Assembly (NCBI GenBank): GCA_020720625.1
Contig: DYOH01000001.1
Span: forward strand, 44,654 to 108,653
From: Acetofilamentum sp.
GTDB taxonomy: Bacteria; Bacteroidota; Bacteroidia; Bacteroidales; DYOH01
Direction of reading: 5' to 3'
DNA: 64,000 nt
How positions within the stretch are numbered: the stretch's first letter is position 1; the number at the start of each line of letters is the position of its first letter. The position numbers and the translations under genes are program-made. Below are positions 51,974 to 61,679 of the stretch, in pieces. The notes beneath the pieces are model-generated. The model ran no database searches. It saw nothing but the letters and a program-made list of their open reading frames with translations, and was not told the origin of the DNA.

Positions 51974-53518
51974 TTACTTTGCAAGTAGTTCAAAATCTGT
52001 TCTTCGGTTTTTTGAACGACCATCTGCTGAATTATTGTCTGCAATTGGCTTATCAGGTCCATTACCAACGACAATAAAGCGTTTAGCATCAAATTTGTGC
52101 TCACGTACAAGATAATCTACAACCGCTTGTGCACGTTGCATCGATAATTTTTTGTTTACATCGTAATTTCCTGTGTTATCTGTATTACCTTCGATTCTAA
52201 TTCGGGCATTTCCAAAACCTTTGGCAATATCCAAAAATTCGTTGTCGATAATATACTTAGCATTTTCATCGAGCATATATTCTCCTGAACGGAACGAAAT
52301 AGAAACACGTTTGGTAGAAATAGCTTCGGCTTTTTTTACTTCTTCGCTTGCTTCGGTAAAAGTGGCCACACCTTCGGCACTATGTTCATTTCCGTTTAAG
52401 GATAAGCCTTGAATAAAAGATGGATCGGCAACCAAACGCCAGCTTGGAATACGGTCTTTGATATAACTTATTTGTTGGTATTTTAAATCCATTTTGTTGT
52501 ATAAAGCTTCACCGGTAACACCTGTGTAAGATGGATTTAATCCAAAGAAGTTGATATTATCGCCATAAGTACATAAACGAGTGTTGTTAATTGCATCGTA
52601 GCAGAAATCTTCGGGCTGACCTAAACCAGCGGCAAGTATTTTTGCAGCCTCTTTTTTTGCTTCGTCCGAATTGTTTAATTCTGCGGCACCTCTCATCCAT
52701 CCTTCTACGAAATTGCGCACATCTTGTCTGTTGGCATCAAGATATGATTGTTTGGCAACAAAAACGTCGGCAATAATATGCGATGCGTTTTTGGTGTTTT
52801 GCAAAATTTTTGAACCCGACACTTTGGCAACACAGTCTACGTCGTCGGGGCTCCAAACAACCGCAGCATCTACTTGTCCTTTTTTAAACAAGTCGGCGGC
52901 ATCAATAGCCGATGGCACAATTTTGGTCTGGATATCTGTAGGTTTTAGATTTCCGGCTTCGAGCAGCCATAGTAAAAATGTGTGGCTTGGAGTCATTTCG
53001 GCAAAGGCTATGCTTTTACCTTTCAAATCGGCCACAGAATTAATACCACGGCGAACCACAACTGCATCGCCACCTCTTGACCAGTCGGCCTGAAATACCA
53101 CTTTGGGATTGTATTCTTGTAGGCCGCTAACTTCGGTTGTAAAAGCATCAATAGTTGCCCATAAAAGGTCAACTTTATCCGATTTCCATGCATCTCTGGA
53201 AGCGTTAAAATCGTCGAGCACCAAGAATTCTACATTAAAACCATATTCTTTAAGGAAGCGTGAATTGGCATTTGGTTTAAACCCACGGTTGAAATATTGT
53301 CCGCCGGCGTATCCTCCCCAGGTAACAACGCCAATTCTAATAACCTTTTCTTTTCCGTTATAATCTGTTGCAACATACTCGTTTTCGGTGTTGTTGTTGC
53401 TACCGGTAGAAACATTGCTAAAATCAATCAGTTTAAAATGTTTTACTGCAAATGCTGCGGCAGCAAGCACAACAGCTACTATAAGAAGTTTGGCTAAAGG
53501 TGTCAGTTTTGTTTTCAT
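51974..53518 (-). CDS. ABC substrate-binding (NMT1/SsuA-like) protein fused to OmpA peptidoglycan-binding domain
   Basis: N-terminal TM; SBP core RIGVVTWGGYAGGQYFNRGF...VVVRRGINSVADLKGKSIAF; C-terminal IRIEGNTDNTGNYDVNKKLSMQRAQAVVDYL. Confidence 0.9.
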   Translation of the reverse strand: MKTKLTPLAKLLIVAVVLAAAAFAVKHFKLIDFSNVSTGSNNNTENEYVATDYNGKEKVIRIGVVTWGGYAGGQYFNRGFKPNANSRFLKEYGFNVEFLVLDDFNASRDAWKSDKVDLLWATIDAFTTEVSGLQEYNPKVVFQADWSRGGDAVVVRRGINSVADLKGKSIAFAEMTPSHTFLLWLLEAGNLKPTDIQTKIVPSAIDAADLFKKGQVDAAVVWSPDDVDCVAKVSGSKILQNTKNASHIIADVFVAKQSYLDANRQDVRNFVEGWMRGAAELNNSDEAKKEAAKILAAGLGQPEDFCYDAINNTRLCTYGDNINFFGLNPSYTGVTGEALYNKMDLKYQQISYIKDRIPSWRLVADPSFIQGLSLNGNEHSAEGVATFTEASEEVKKAEAISTKRVSISFRSGEYMLDENAKYIIDNEFLDIAKGFGNARIRIEGNTDNTGNYDVNKKLSMQRAQAVVDYLVREHKFDAKRFIVVGNGPDKPIADNNSADGRSKNRRTDFELLAK

Positions 53519-53538
53519 AATTTATTTTTGTTTTATTA

Positions 53539-54540
53539 TTAATCAAAAAGATTAGAGTAATTGCTTATGTTTCCTATATCTTTATCTTTTTCTTTATCAA
53601 GTGGTTGAACATCAGATTCGGGCATTTTTGCATCGCCTAAAAGGAATGAAACGCCTTCTTTCTCCATTTTTTCAAGTAGGTCAAGTCCTTCTTGTTCGTA
53701 AATTCCATTCTGAAGGTCAATGCTATCAATAAAGCTACCCGAAATTTCAATAAAGCGTTCCATTTCACCAATTTTGTTGTGAACGTCTTCTGCCAGGGCT
53801 TCTGTAGCCATATCAAAAATCATTTTCTTATCGGTATCACCCTTAATAATATTCATGGCACGTTTCATTGCGTTATGACCGGCTCTGATGGCAATAGCCT
53901 CCTGCTTACGCATTCTTACTTCGTTTTCGGTATCTTTTATCAGATATTCGGAGTTTTTATGAATTTTGCTCAATACTTTGTAGAGTAATTCCATTTTGTT
54001 TAGCAAAACCTGATATTTTTCGTTGGAGTCGCGTAAACGTCCATATTGACGGGTATTGATGGCCACAAGTTCCATATTGCCTTTTTTCTTAGCAGCTTCG
54101 GCTACCTTAAGGCTTTGCTCCATTTCGCTTTGGTTGGTAAGAATAATTCTTTTCAATTTACTCATCTGACCTTTGAGCTTGGCCACATGGGCATCCATTT
54201 CTTTCAAATTTTTATACAAATACTCGATATAAGATTCCAGCACTTTTATTGGGTCTAGTTGCACAAAAAGTCCGGTAATCCAACGCATAAAACTTCTGTA
54301 CATAAACCATATCAGATTTCTGAATTTTGGGTCGAGTATTACATAAAGCATTAGGCCAAGTACAACCAATAGGGCAACAAATGTGATTGTGTTTTGGGTT
54401 AATGCAATTAAAAAAGTAAGAATCGGATTAGCATAAGCAAAAATTAATACAGCTGCTGCTATAAGAAATATCGTTCCGGTAATGCCTTCGGGCCTTTTCC
54501 AAAAGCTTTTAATCTTTTGTGAAGTTTGATCGTCAACCAT
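53539..54540 (-). CDS. Membrane-anchored coiled-coil protein of unknown function
   Basis: Two N-terminal TMs (GTIFLIAAAVLIFAYANPILTFLIALT, TFVALLVVLGLMLYVI), then long helical region. Confidence 0.7.
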   Translation of the reverse strand: MVDDQTSQKIKSFWKRPEGITGTIFLIAAAVLIFAYANPILTFLIALTQNTITFVALLVVLGLMLYVILDPKFRNLIWFMYRSFMRWITGLFVQLDPIKVLESYIEYLYKNLKEMDAHVAKLKGQMSKLKRIILTNQSEMEQSLKVAEAAKKKGNMELVAINTRQYGRLRDSNEKYQVLLNKMELLYKVLSKIHKNSEYLIKDTENEVRMRKQEAIAIRAGHNAMKRAMNIIKGDTDKKMIFDMATEALAEDVHNKIGEMERFIEISGSFIDSIDLQNGIYEQEGLDLLEKMEKEGVSFLLGDAKMPESDVQPLDKEKDKDIGNISNYSNLFD

Positions 54541-54552
54541 GTTTTAGATAAT

Positions 54553-55260
54553 TTAGATTTGAATAAATTGTTTAACTTTACTGATATTTGATTTAATTTT
54601 TTCCACCATATATTGGTATGTGGCCACAAATTCCTGTTCTGTTGTTTTTAGTTTAGTTTCTGCTTCAACGATACTTGTTTCCAAAGAAGCAATTTTATCC
54701 TGAGTTTCAGAAATTTCTGCGCTTAATTTTTCAATCATTTTAGCTCTATTCATATTTTCAGCTTTGAGCTTTTCAATATCGCCTCTGTTTTGGGTTAAAA
54801 CGGAGTTCGAACGCTGATTTAGCGCTTCGTAGAATTTTTTATGCTCATTTTCGAGTACTTTTACATAATAATCGGCACTTTCGAATATTTTGTTATAGGT
54901 TAATCCTTTGGTCGAAAGGGTGCTGTAGGCAGTTCTATATTTTAGTTCGTCTGTTAACGGTAAATCTTTTAAAGACTGCACTGCTCCAATAAACTCCAGA
55001 TAATCTTCGCCTGGTAAATCGGAATTTTGAATGGCAATTGAAAGACTTTCTAATATTTTATCATTAAGTTGTGCTTTGGGCGTTACTTCCGTTTCGGATT
55101 TGGTTTGGGGCATCTCAATATTTTTGCCCGAGCGCTTGGTTGCATCAACTACCTGAATGTTTTCATTGCCTGTTTTCTCTTTTTGCTTCTGTGGCTCAGG
55201 TTTTTTCGATTCTTCTTCCTGTTCTACAATAAATAGTTTTTTAATTCTGCTAAAATCCAT
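54553..55260 (-). CDS. Coiled-coil protein of unknown function
   Basis: No TM; charged N-terminus and heptad-rich C-terminus (MIEKLSAEISETQDKIASLETSIVEAETKLKTTEQEF). Confidence 0.68.
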   Translation of the reverse strand: MDFSRIKKLFIVEQEEESKKPEPQKQKEKTGNENIQVVDATKRSGKNIEMPQTKSETEVTPKAQLNDKILESLSIAIQNSDLPGEDYLEFIGAVQSLKDLPLTDELKYRTAYSTLSTKGLTYNKIFESADYYVKVLENEHKKFYEALNQRSNSVLTQNRGDIEKLKAENMNRAKMIEKLSAEISETQDKIASLETSIVEAETKLKTTEQEFVATYQYMVEKIKSNISKVKQFIQI

Positions 55261-55326
55261 AATGCATAGTTTATTACATACAAATATAATTAATTGATAG
55301 CAATTAGCTGTAATAATGTATAAAAT

Positions 55327-57039
55327 TTATTTATTAACCAAATTGTTTTCACGCAAAATTGCTTTTGATACCCATGGCTCAGGTATCATTCTCCAGTTAT
55401 TATTTACTTGTAAATCAATATTTTGTATTTCCTTTAGATATTCCATCATATAATAACGTAAATCTTTTTCAGTCGAAAAAACTATGCGCGATGATAAATC
55501 CTGGCGGTTTATTCCGGCACCTTCAGTAAGATGTCCTCCGCCGCCGTTACCTCTGTATGAATTTATGGCCACTTTGTATTTAGTATTCAATTCGAATTTT
55601 GTTCCATCGCTTAGTTTCTCAATTTTGATTCTTTCTCCTGCTTTTTTAGTTAAATCTACAGTGTAATCAATGCCTTCGGCGGAATCGAAATTATAACCCG
55701 GATTTTTTAAATTTTGGCCATTTTCGGCGAATTGCAAAAGTGTATCTTTTTCCGATTGCATTGTATTTACCCATAGAGAATAAGAATATTCAAGATAATT
55801 TTTTATTTCCAGGCCTGATAACTCCATGGTATAGAGCAGATTTTCGTATCTGTACAGATTAAATAGTTCTGACATCAGAATTTTTCCCGGATTTATGTTC
55901 ATTTTGGTTTGCAAGGGCGCTGCAAAAGAGATTTGTGCGTTTCCAATTTTTAGTTGCAAGTTGTGAATCAAATCCATAAATTCATTATCCTTATAAAATA
56001 TGTTTTTTGTAGATAATGTATCATTTAATGTAGCAATTTCCTCGTTCACATAGGCATCAATGCGGGCAATATCTTTAGCAAAATGATTTATAAATCCCGA
56101 ATCGGGCACGAAATCCGAAACATTTATCAAATCGCCGAATGAAAAAAGTTCGTATTCGTGTTTTTTTTCGTTCCACTGCAGGTTAATGCTTAAATGAGCT
56201 AGATTTTGCGCTCGTGATCCGGGGTTGAGCAACCACACAGTATCGCCCGATTGAGACACAATTTTTTCGGCAAGCGGACGGTGGTCATGTCCACAAATTA
56301 CGGCATTAAATCCATCAACCGTTTCTGCAATATGCCGCGCAGCATCTTCGGCCATTTTGGGAGCATTACTTTCTCCGGCACCGGTATGAAAAAGGCCAAT
56401 AATGATATCCGGATCGTGTTTTTCTTTGGCCACTTTTATCCAAAATTCGGCCGACTCCTTTAAATCCATAAATTCAATACCCGAATAAATATTTTGCGGC
56501 AACCAATACGGAATATGGGGTGTAATTAAGCCGATCACAACAATTTTAATTTTACTACGGATTAAAAAAGCATAAGGTTGGAAATAAGGCTGTTTTGTAC
56601 TATCTATCATGGCATTGCCGGCCAGCCATGGGAAATCCGAATGGTCAACAAGTTTATCGTAAACCTGATGTCCGGCTTCAATATCATGATTACCAAGGCT
56701 TGCAGCATCATAGCTTAAATAATTCATTACCCTGGCTACCAAATGAGTATTTAAAGTATCGATAAAATTTGCGAAATATACACTTGGTTGACCCTGAATA
56801 ATGTCGCCATTATCAAGCAATAGCGTAATGGTATCTTTTCTGCTTCTCTGATGATTTAGAAATGTACTTACATGTGCTAATGAAGCATTTAGGCTGTCCT
56901 TTTTTAAATAATCATAGGGAAAAAGCACGCCATGAACATCGGATGTAAAATAAAAATCCAACACATGATTCTTATTTTCCTGTTGACAGCTACTAAAAAG
57001 TAATACTAAACTAAGTAAGAAAAAAAATGTTTTTTTCAT
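55327..57039 (-). CDS. 5'-nucleotidase / 2',3'-cyclic phosphodiesterase family lipoprotein
   Basis: Lipobox LLFSSC; FTSDVHGVLFPYDY, LLDNGDIIQGQP, SLGNHDIEAG, ICGHDHRPLAEK, NSYRGNGGGGHLTEGAG. Confidence 0.95.
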   Translation of the reverse strand: MKKTFFFLLSLVLLFSSCQQENKNHVLDFYFTSDVHGVLFPYDYLKKDSLNASLAHVSTFLNHQRSRKDTITLLLDNGDIIQGQPSVYFANFIDTLNTHLVARVMNYLSYDAASLGNHDIEAGHQVYDKLVDHSDFPWLAGNAMIDSTKQPYFQPYAFLIRSKIKIVVIGLITPHIPYWLPQNIYSGIEFMDLKESAEFWIKVAKEKHDPDIIIGLFHTGAGESNAPKMAEDAARHIAETVDGFNAVICGHDHRPLAEKIVSQSGDTVWLLNPGSRAQNLAHLSINLQWNEKKHEYELFSFGDLINVSDFVPDSGFINHFAKDIARIDAYVNEEIATLNDTLSTKNIFYKDNEFMDLIHNLQLKIGNAQISFAAPLQTKMNINPGKILMSELFNLYRYENLLYTMELSGLEIKNYLEYSYSLWVNTMQSEKDTLLQFAENGQNLKNPGYNFDSAEGIDYTVDLTKKAGERIKIEKLSDGTKFELNTKYKVAINSYRGNGGGGHLTEGAGINRQDLSSRIVFSTEKDLRYYMMEYLKEIQNIDLQVNNNWRMIPEPWVSKAILRENNLVNK

Positions 57040-57179
57040 TTAATAATGTAATTAATTGGTATATATCTTATTTTTGAGTAAAAGCACCCGCAGACCATAG
57101 TTGCACAAATTTTTATACATTTTATGGCATAATCAAAAAGCTGATTGTTTTTTTATACATTCGCAATAATTATTTATTT

Positions 57180-58589
57180 ATGGCCTGTAAAGATATAATT
57201 TTAGAATTAGCTTCGAAAATATTAAATTCAACACAAATAACTTGTTTTGAGTTAAACCCATCTGCGTCAGGTAGAAAATACTACAGGTGCAGCAATTCTG
57301 TTGAATCAATACTTATTGTATATAATCTAGATGTTGATGAGAATAAAGCCTATATCAATTGGACCGGATTTTTAGAGAATAACGGCATAAATGTACCCAA
57401 GGCTTCATTTTTTGAGAATCCTAATTTCTATGTTGTTCAGGATTTGGGAAAAAATACATTATTCGACGAAATAATCGATTCTTTTTCTGGCAAAAATCAA
57501 TTAAATGTTGAACATCTATTACAATTAAGCCTTAGTCAGTTGGCACGACTACAATTTTTACAGGCCGAAGCTCTAAATATTTTTTATCCTATTAAATATG
57601 TAAGCGAGAGAGAATTATATTGGGATTTGAATTATTTTAAGTATAATTTTTTAAAAATTGCTGATGTAGGTTTTCATGAAGCGCATTTACAGGACGACTT
57701 TGATAACTATATTCTACGGATGAAAGAATTTGGGCTTAAGGGCTTGCAATTTCGTGATTTTCAATCAAGAAACATCATTTTGTATGTAAATGATGTATAT
57801 TTTATTGATTTTCAAGGAATAAGAATTGGTGATGTAGTTTATGATGCCGTTTCATTACTGTATCAATCTAGGTTAAAATTGTCCGATAAGCTTATCGAAA
57901 AATTAAAGGAATATTATAAATCAGAATTAGCAAAATATATTTCTTTCGACAAGCAGGTGTTTGAAAAGGATTGGCACCTGCAGGCGCTTTTCAGAAATTT
58001 ACAAACCTTGGGAGCCTACGGTTTACTTGGCATGGTTAGAAACAAGCACATGTTTCAACAACCTTTGCAAAATGCTATTCAGCGGCTTCATTCCTTGTTG
58101 CAAAAGTCCGATTTTGATGATTTTCGCGAAATAAAAAAAATTTCTTTACAACTATTTAATAATAAGCAAATTAAGCAATACATGAACACAGCAAATCTTC
58201 AAGTTAAAATACAGAGTTTTTCTTTCAAAAAAGGGGTTCCATTAGACGAAACCGAGCATGGCGGTGGATACATATTCGATTGCAGGGCGGTTAATAATCC
58301 CGGCAGGGTAGAAGGCCTAAAACAAAAAAATGGCAAAGACCTTGAAGTTATCGAATTTTTGGAAAATGAACCAGAAATGATTGATTTTTTGGGCGATGTT
58401 TATGCTATCGTTTCAAAACATGTGGATAAATATTTGCTTAATCACTACGAGTATTTAAGCGTATCTTTCGGATGTACAGGTGGGCAACACCGCTCCGTAT
58501 ATTCATCAGAAAAATTAGCCCTTTATTTGCAAAAGAAATACGCATCAAAAATATCTATATCATTATCTCATAGAGAATTATCTAAATGA
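57180..58589 (+). CDS. APH-family sugar kinase (AmgK-like) fused to RapZ C-terminal domain
   Basis: APH-type GLQFRDFQSRNIILYVNDVYFIDFQGIRIGDVVYDAVSLLYQ; C-terminal FDCRAVNNPGR...FGCTGGQHRSVYSSEKLALYL matches RapZ-C. Confidence 0.88.
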   Translation: MACKDIILELASKILNSTQITCFELNPSASGRKYYRCSNSVESILIVYNLDVDENKAYINWTGFLENNGINVPKASFFENPNFYVVQDLGKNTLFDEIIDSFSGKNQLNVEHLLQLSLSQLARLQFLQAEALNIFYPIKYVSERELYWDLNYFKYNFLKIADVGFHEAHLQDDFDNYILRMKEFGLKGLQFRDFQSRNIILYVNDVYFIDFQGIRIGDVVYDAVSLLYQSRLKLSDKLIEKLKEYYKSELAKYISFDKQVFEKDWHLQALFRNLQTLGAYGLLGMVRNKHMFQQPLQNAIQRLHSLLQKSDFDDFREIKKISLQLFNNKQIKQYMNTANLQVKIQSFSFKKGVPLDETEHGGGYIFDCRAVNNPGRVEGLKQKNGKDLEVIEFLENEPEMIDFLGDVYAIVSKHVDKYLLNHYEYLSVSFGCTGGQHRSVYSSEKLALYLQKKYASKISISLSHRELSK

Positions 58590-59281
58590 AAGCCTTTGTT
58601 TTAGCTGCCGGTTTGGGCACAAGATTAGGATATCTTACCAATAATAAACCAAAGGCCTTGGTAGAGTACCGGGAAAAAACACTCTTACAGTGGGTTATAG
58701 AAAAGTTGAAAAATGAAGGATTTACGCAAATCATTATCAATATTCATCACTTTGGAGAGCAAATAATTCAGTTTATTGAAGCCAATAATTCATTTGGGCT
58801 AAATATTTATTTTTCAGACGAGCGGGCTATGTTGCTCGATACCGGAGGGGCTATTCTGCATGCAAGTCATTTGCTAAGTGATACTTCAGATATACTAATT
58901 TATAATGTTGATATACTGAGTAATATTTCTTTGGAAAAACTTGTAAATTATCATCTTAGGAATAATGCTTTGGCCACATTATCTTTAAGTAAGCGAAATA
59001 GCAGCCGACAATTGCTTTTTAATACAAACTTTGAGCTAAAAGCATGGAAAAACATACAAACAAATCAAATTAAAGGAAAATATTCCGAGGGTTTAGATGC
59101 ATTTTCATTTAACGGAATCCATATCATTTCGAATCAGATTTTTCGTCAGATTACCGAAAGCGGAAAATTTTCTATCATTGATTTATATTTGCGTCTGGCC
59201 GAAAATCAGTCTATTTTAGGGTATTATACACCTGAATACTATTTTCGTGATATGGGAAAATTAGCTGATTTAATGGAATAA
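58586..59281 (+). CDS. Sugar-1-phosphate nucleotidyltransferase, MurU-like
   Basis: KAFVLAAGLGTRLGYLTNNKPKALVEYREKTLLQWVIEKL; 4-bp overlap with the kinase gene. Confidence 0.9.
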   Translation: MKAFVLAAGLGTRLGYLTNNKPKALVEYREKTLLQWVIEKLKNEGFTQIIINIHHFGEQIIQFIEANNSFGLNIYFSDERAMLLDTGGAILHASHLLSDTSDILIYNVDILSNISLEKLVNYHLRNNALATLSLSKRNSSRQLLFNTNFELKAWKNIQTNQIKGKYSEGLDAFSFNGIHIISNQIFRQITESGKFSIIDLYLRLAENQSILGYYTPEYYFRDMGKLADLME

Positions 59282-59331
59282 TGCACCTAATTGAGCACAA
59301 GTTAGGTTAATAAGCAAAAAAAAGCAATAGA

Positions 59332-60354
59332 ATGAAGAAAATAATAATAACAGGTTCAGCGGGATTTATTGGCTATCATTTAACCAATCTTCTTGCAAAG
59401 TGCAATAATTATGAGATTATTGCCATAGATAATATAAATTCATACTATGATATACAGTTGAAATTAGACCGCTTGGAACAGCTCGGTATTTCTAAAGATT
59501 TACTAGCCGAAAATCAACCAATAAAAAGCTTAAAATATAAGAATTTAGTTTTTTATAAAACAGATTTAAATAATTTTCATCAGTTGGAGAAAATATTTAA
59601 ATATATTTATCCGGAAGTTGTTTGTCATTTGGCAGCACAAGCAGGTGTTCGCTATAGTATTTCGCATCCCGAAGAATACATTTCGAATAATATTAATGCA
59701 TTTTTTAATATTCTGAAATTGAGCACCGATTTTTCTGTTCATCATTTAGTATATGCTAGTAGTTCAAGTGTTTATGGTTTAACAGGAGAACAAATCTATT
59801 CAGAGCATCAAAGCACCGAAAAGCCAATAAGTTTATATGCAGCAACCAAAAAGAGCAACGAATTATTGGCTCACGTTTATAGTCATATTTACCAGATATA
59901 TACTACCGGATTGCGATTTTTTACTGTTTACGGCCCATGGGGCAGACCGGATATGGCGCCAATCTTGTTTTCAAAAGCAATCTTGTCAGGCGAAGCCATA
60001 CAAGTTTTCAATAATGGTCATTTAGAAAGGGATTTTACTTATATTGATGATATAGTTAAGGGGGTAGAATCAGTTATAAATAAAGATATTAACCTACGAG
60101 ATGAATATTTCAAAATATATAATATCGGACGAGGAAAACCCGAAAAACTGATGCATTTTATTTCGGAGCTAGAGAAAAGTTTTGGAATTACAGCACAAAA
60201 AGAATATTTAGAGATGCAAAAAGGTGATGTTTTGAAAACTTTTGCCGATATTTCGGAATTAAAGAACGATTTTGGGTATTCGCCTCAAACCAATATAGAA
60301 AAGGGAATACCCGAATTTGTAAAATGGTTTAAAATTTACTATGATTACAATTAA
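59332..60354 (+). CDS. NAD-dependent epimerase, UDP-glucuronate epimerase-like
   Basis: IITGSAGFIGYHL, HLAAQAGVRYSISHPEEYI, YASSSSVYG, SLYAATKKSNELL, LRFFTVYGPWGRPDMA. Confidence 0.93.
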   Translation: MKKIIITGSAGFIGYHLTNLLAKCNNYEIIAIDNINSYYDIQLKLDRLEQLGISKDLLAENQPIKSLKYKNLVFYKTDLNNFHQLEKIFKYIYPEVVCHLAAQAGVRYSISHPEEYISNNINAFFNILKLSTDFSVHHLVYASSSSVYGLTGEQIYSEHQSTEKPISLYAATKKSNELLAHVYSHIYQIYTTGLRFFTVYGPWGRPDMAPILFSKAILSGEAIQVFNNGHLERDFTYIDDIVKGVESVINKDINLRDEYFKIYNIGRGKPEKLMHFISELEKSFGITAQKEYLEMQKGDVLKTFADISELKNDFGYSPQTNIEKGIPEFVKWFKIYYDYN

Positions 60355-61678
60355 AATTCCTTCAAATTACCGGGCAGAACGAGCCTATTTGCTGCATATT
60401 ATTTTTGAGGACAGGTTGGGTATAAGCTATGAGGTAGAGCCTGGCTCCGAAAATCATACAATCATTGTTTTGCCAAATGGCAATACCATTATTTTCGAAG
60501 ATCATTTTTTTTCATTGTACAATGAAAATAAGTCCTATTTAAGCGAAGAAAATTTACCTGCACAGGTTGATTTTTTGGTCAATCGGGATTATTTTCAAGA
60601 TGGCCTTGCTGTTTTTTTTGGATTGGCCGAGATGGAGATACAGGAAAACCAAATTTTACTAAAAGCCGATTTACCTGCACAGATATTTTTTCTGCTAAGT
60701 CGCTGGGAAGAAAAAGTAATACAAGAAAGAGATGAATTAGGCCGTCCGAAAGAAAAAAGCCTTTTTGTTGTAAAATTGCATTTAAACGAGCGCCCTTTGG
60801 TCGACGAGTATATCACAGCCATTGCATCGTTAATACAAAAATCTGGTTATGAGAAGTTTAATGTCAAGAAGCATTATCAGGTAATTCCTTCACATGATGT
60901 TGATTTTGTAAAAAAGTGGAGAAATACTTTTCATGCCTGGAAAGAAATTGGGGGTGATACGTTTAAACGAAGAAATATTACGCGGGCTCTCTATAACTTC
61001 ACACTTTGGAGTGCCTCAAAATTGAAACTTTTAGATGAACCCAATAATACCATCGATGAATTGATTCAAAAATCACTGATAAATAATCGAAAAGCAGTTT
61101 TCTTCTTTATGTCCGGTGGAGAAACTCAATGGGATAATTATTTACCAGAGGATGCAGAAATAATTAAACGCTGGGCAGATAAAATAGTGGCATCGAAATT
61201 TAGTCTGGGAATACATCCAAGCATCGAAGCCGCAAAAAATGCCGATTTATTGAAAGAAGAGCTTACAAATTATAAGCAATTGGTTCAGTATCAGATATGC
61301 TGTAGCAGACAGCATTATCTCAAAATGTTAATACCTGAAACATGGAATATGCTCGATGATAATAACTTAGGCTGGGATAGCAGTTGCGGATTTTCACATC
61401 ATGTTGGCTTTAGGTGCGGAACATCTTATCCTTTTAGAGTGTTTGATATAGATTCGCGTAAAATATTAAAATTGAGAGAAAAACCTTTAATCTTAATGGA
61501 TACGGCAATTGTTGAACACATGAAATTGACAGAGAAAGACGCTATTGACAGGGTTAGGGTACTAAAGAGAACCATAAAAACTTATGGTGGGGAATTTGTT
61601 TTTTTATTGCATAATTCATCCTTACGCGCATTTGAGTATCGAAATCACAAAAACTTTTTTGAAGAATTATACAAATAA
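60341..61678 (+). CDS. Polysaccharide deacetylase family protein
   Basis: VIPSHDVDFVKKWRN, FSLGIHPSIEAA, RQHYLKM, LGWDSSCGFSHHVGFRCGTSYPF. Confidence 0.85.
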   Translation: MITIKIPSNYRAERAYLLHIIFEDRLGISYEVEPGSENHTIIVLPNGNTIIFEDHFFSLYNENKSYLSEENLPAQVDFLVNRDYFQDGLAVFFGLAEMEIQENQILLKADLPAQIFFLLSRWEEKVIQERDELGRPKEKSLFVVKLHLNERPLVDEYITAIASLIQKSGYEKFNVKKHYQVIPSHDVDFVKKWRNTFHAWKEIGGDTFKRRNITRALYNFTLWSASKLKLLDEPNNTIDELIQKSLINNRKAVFFFMSGGETQWDNYLPEDAEIIKRWADKIVASKFSLGIHPSIEAAKNADLLKEELTNYKQLVQYQICCSRQHYLKMLIPETWNMLDDNNLGWDSSCGFSHHVGFRCGTSYPFRVFDIDSRKILKLREKPLILMDTAIVEHMKLTEKDAIDRVRVLKRTIKTYGGEFVFLLHNSSLRAFEYRNHKNFFEELYK

Positions 61679-61679
61679 T

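Noticed and set aside
51862-52110. 82-aa minus-strand ORF between permease and SBP-OmpA genes
   Set aside because: Mostly overlaps the OmpA domain of the SBP gene in another frame; only hydrophobic out-of-frame sequence.
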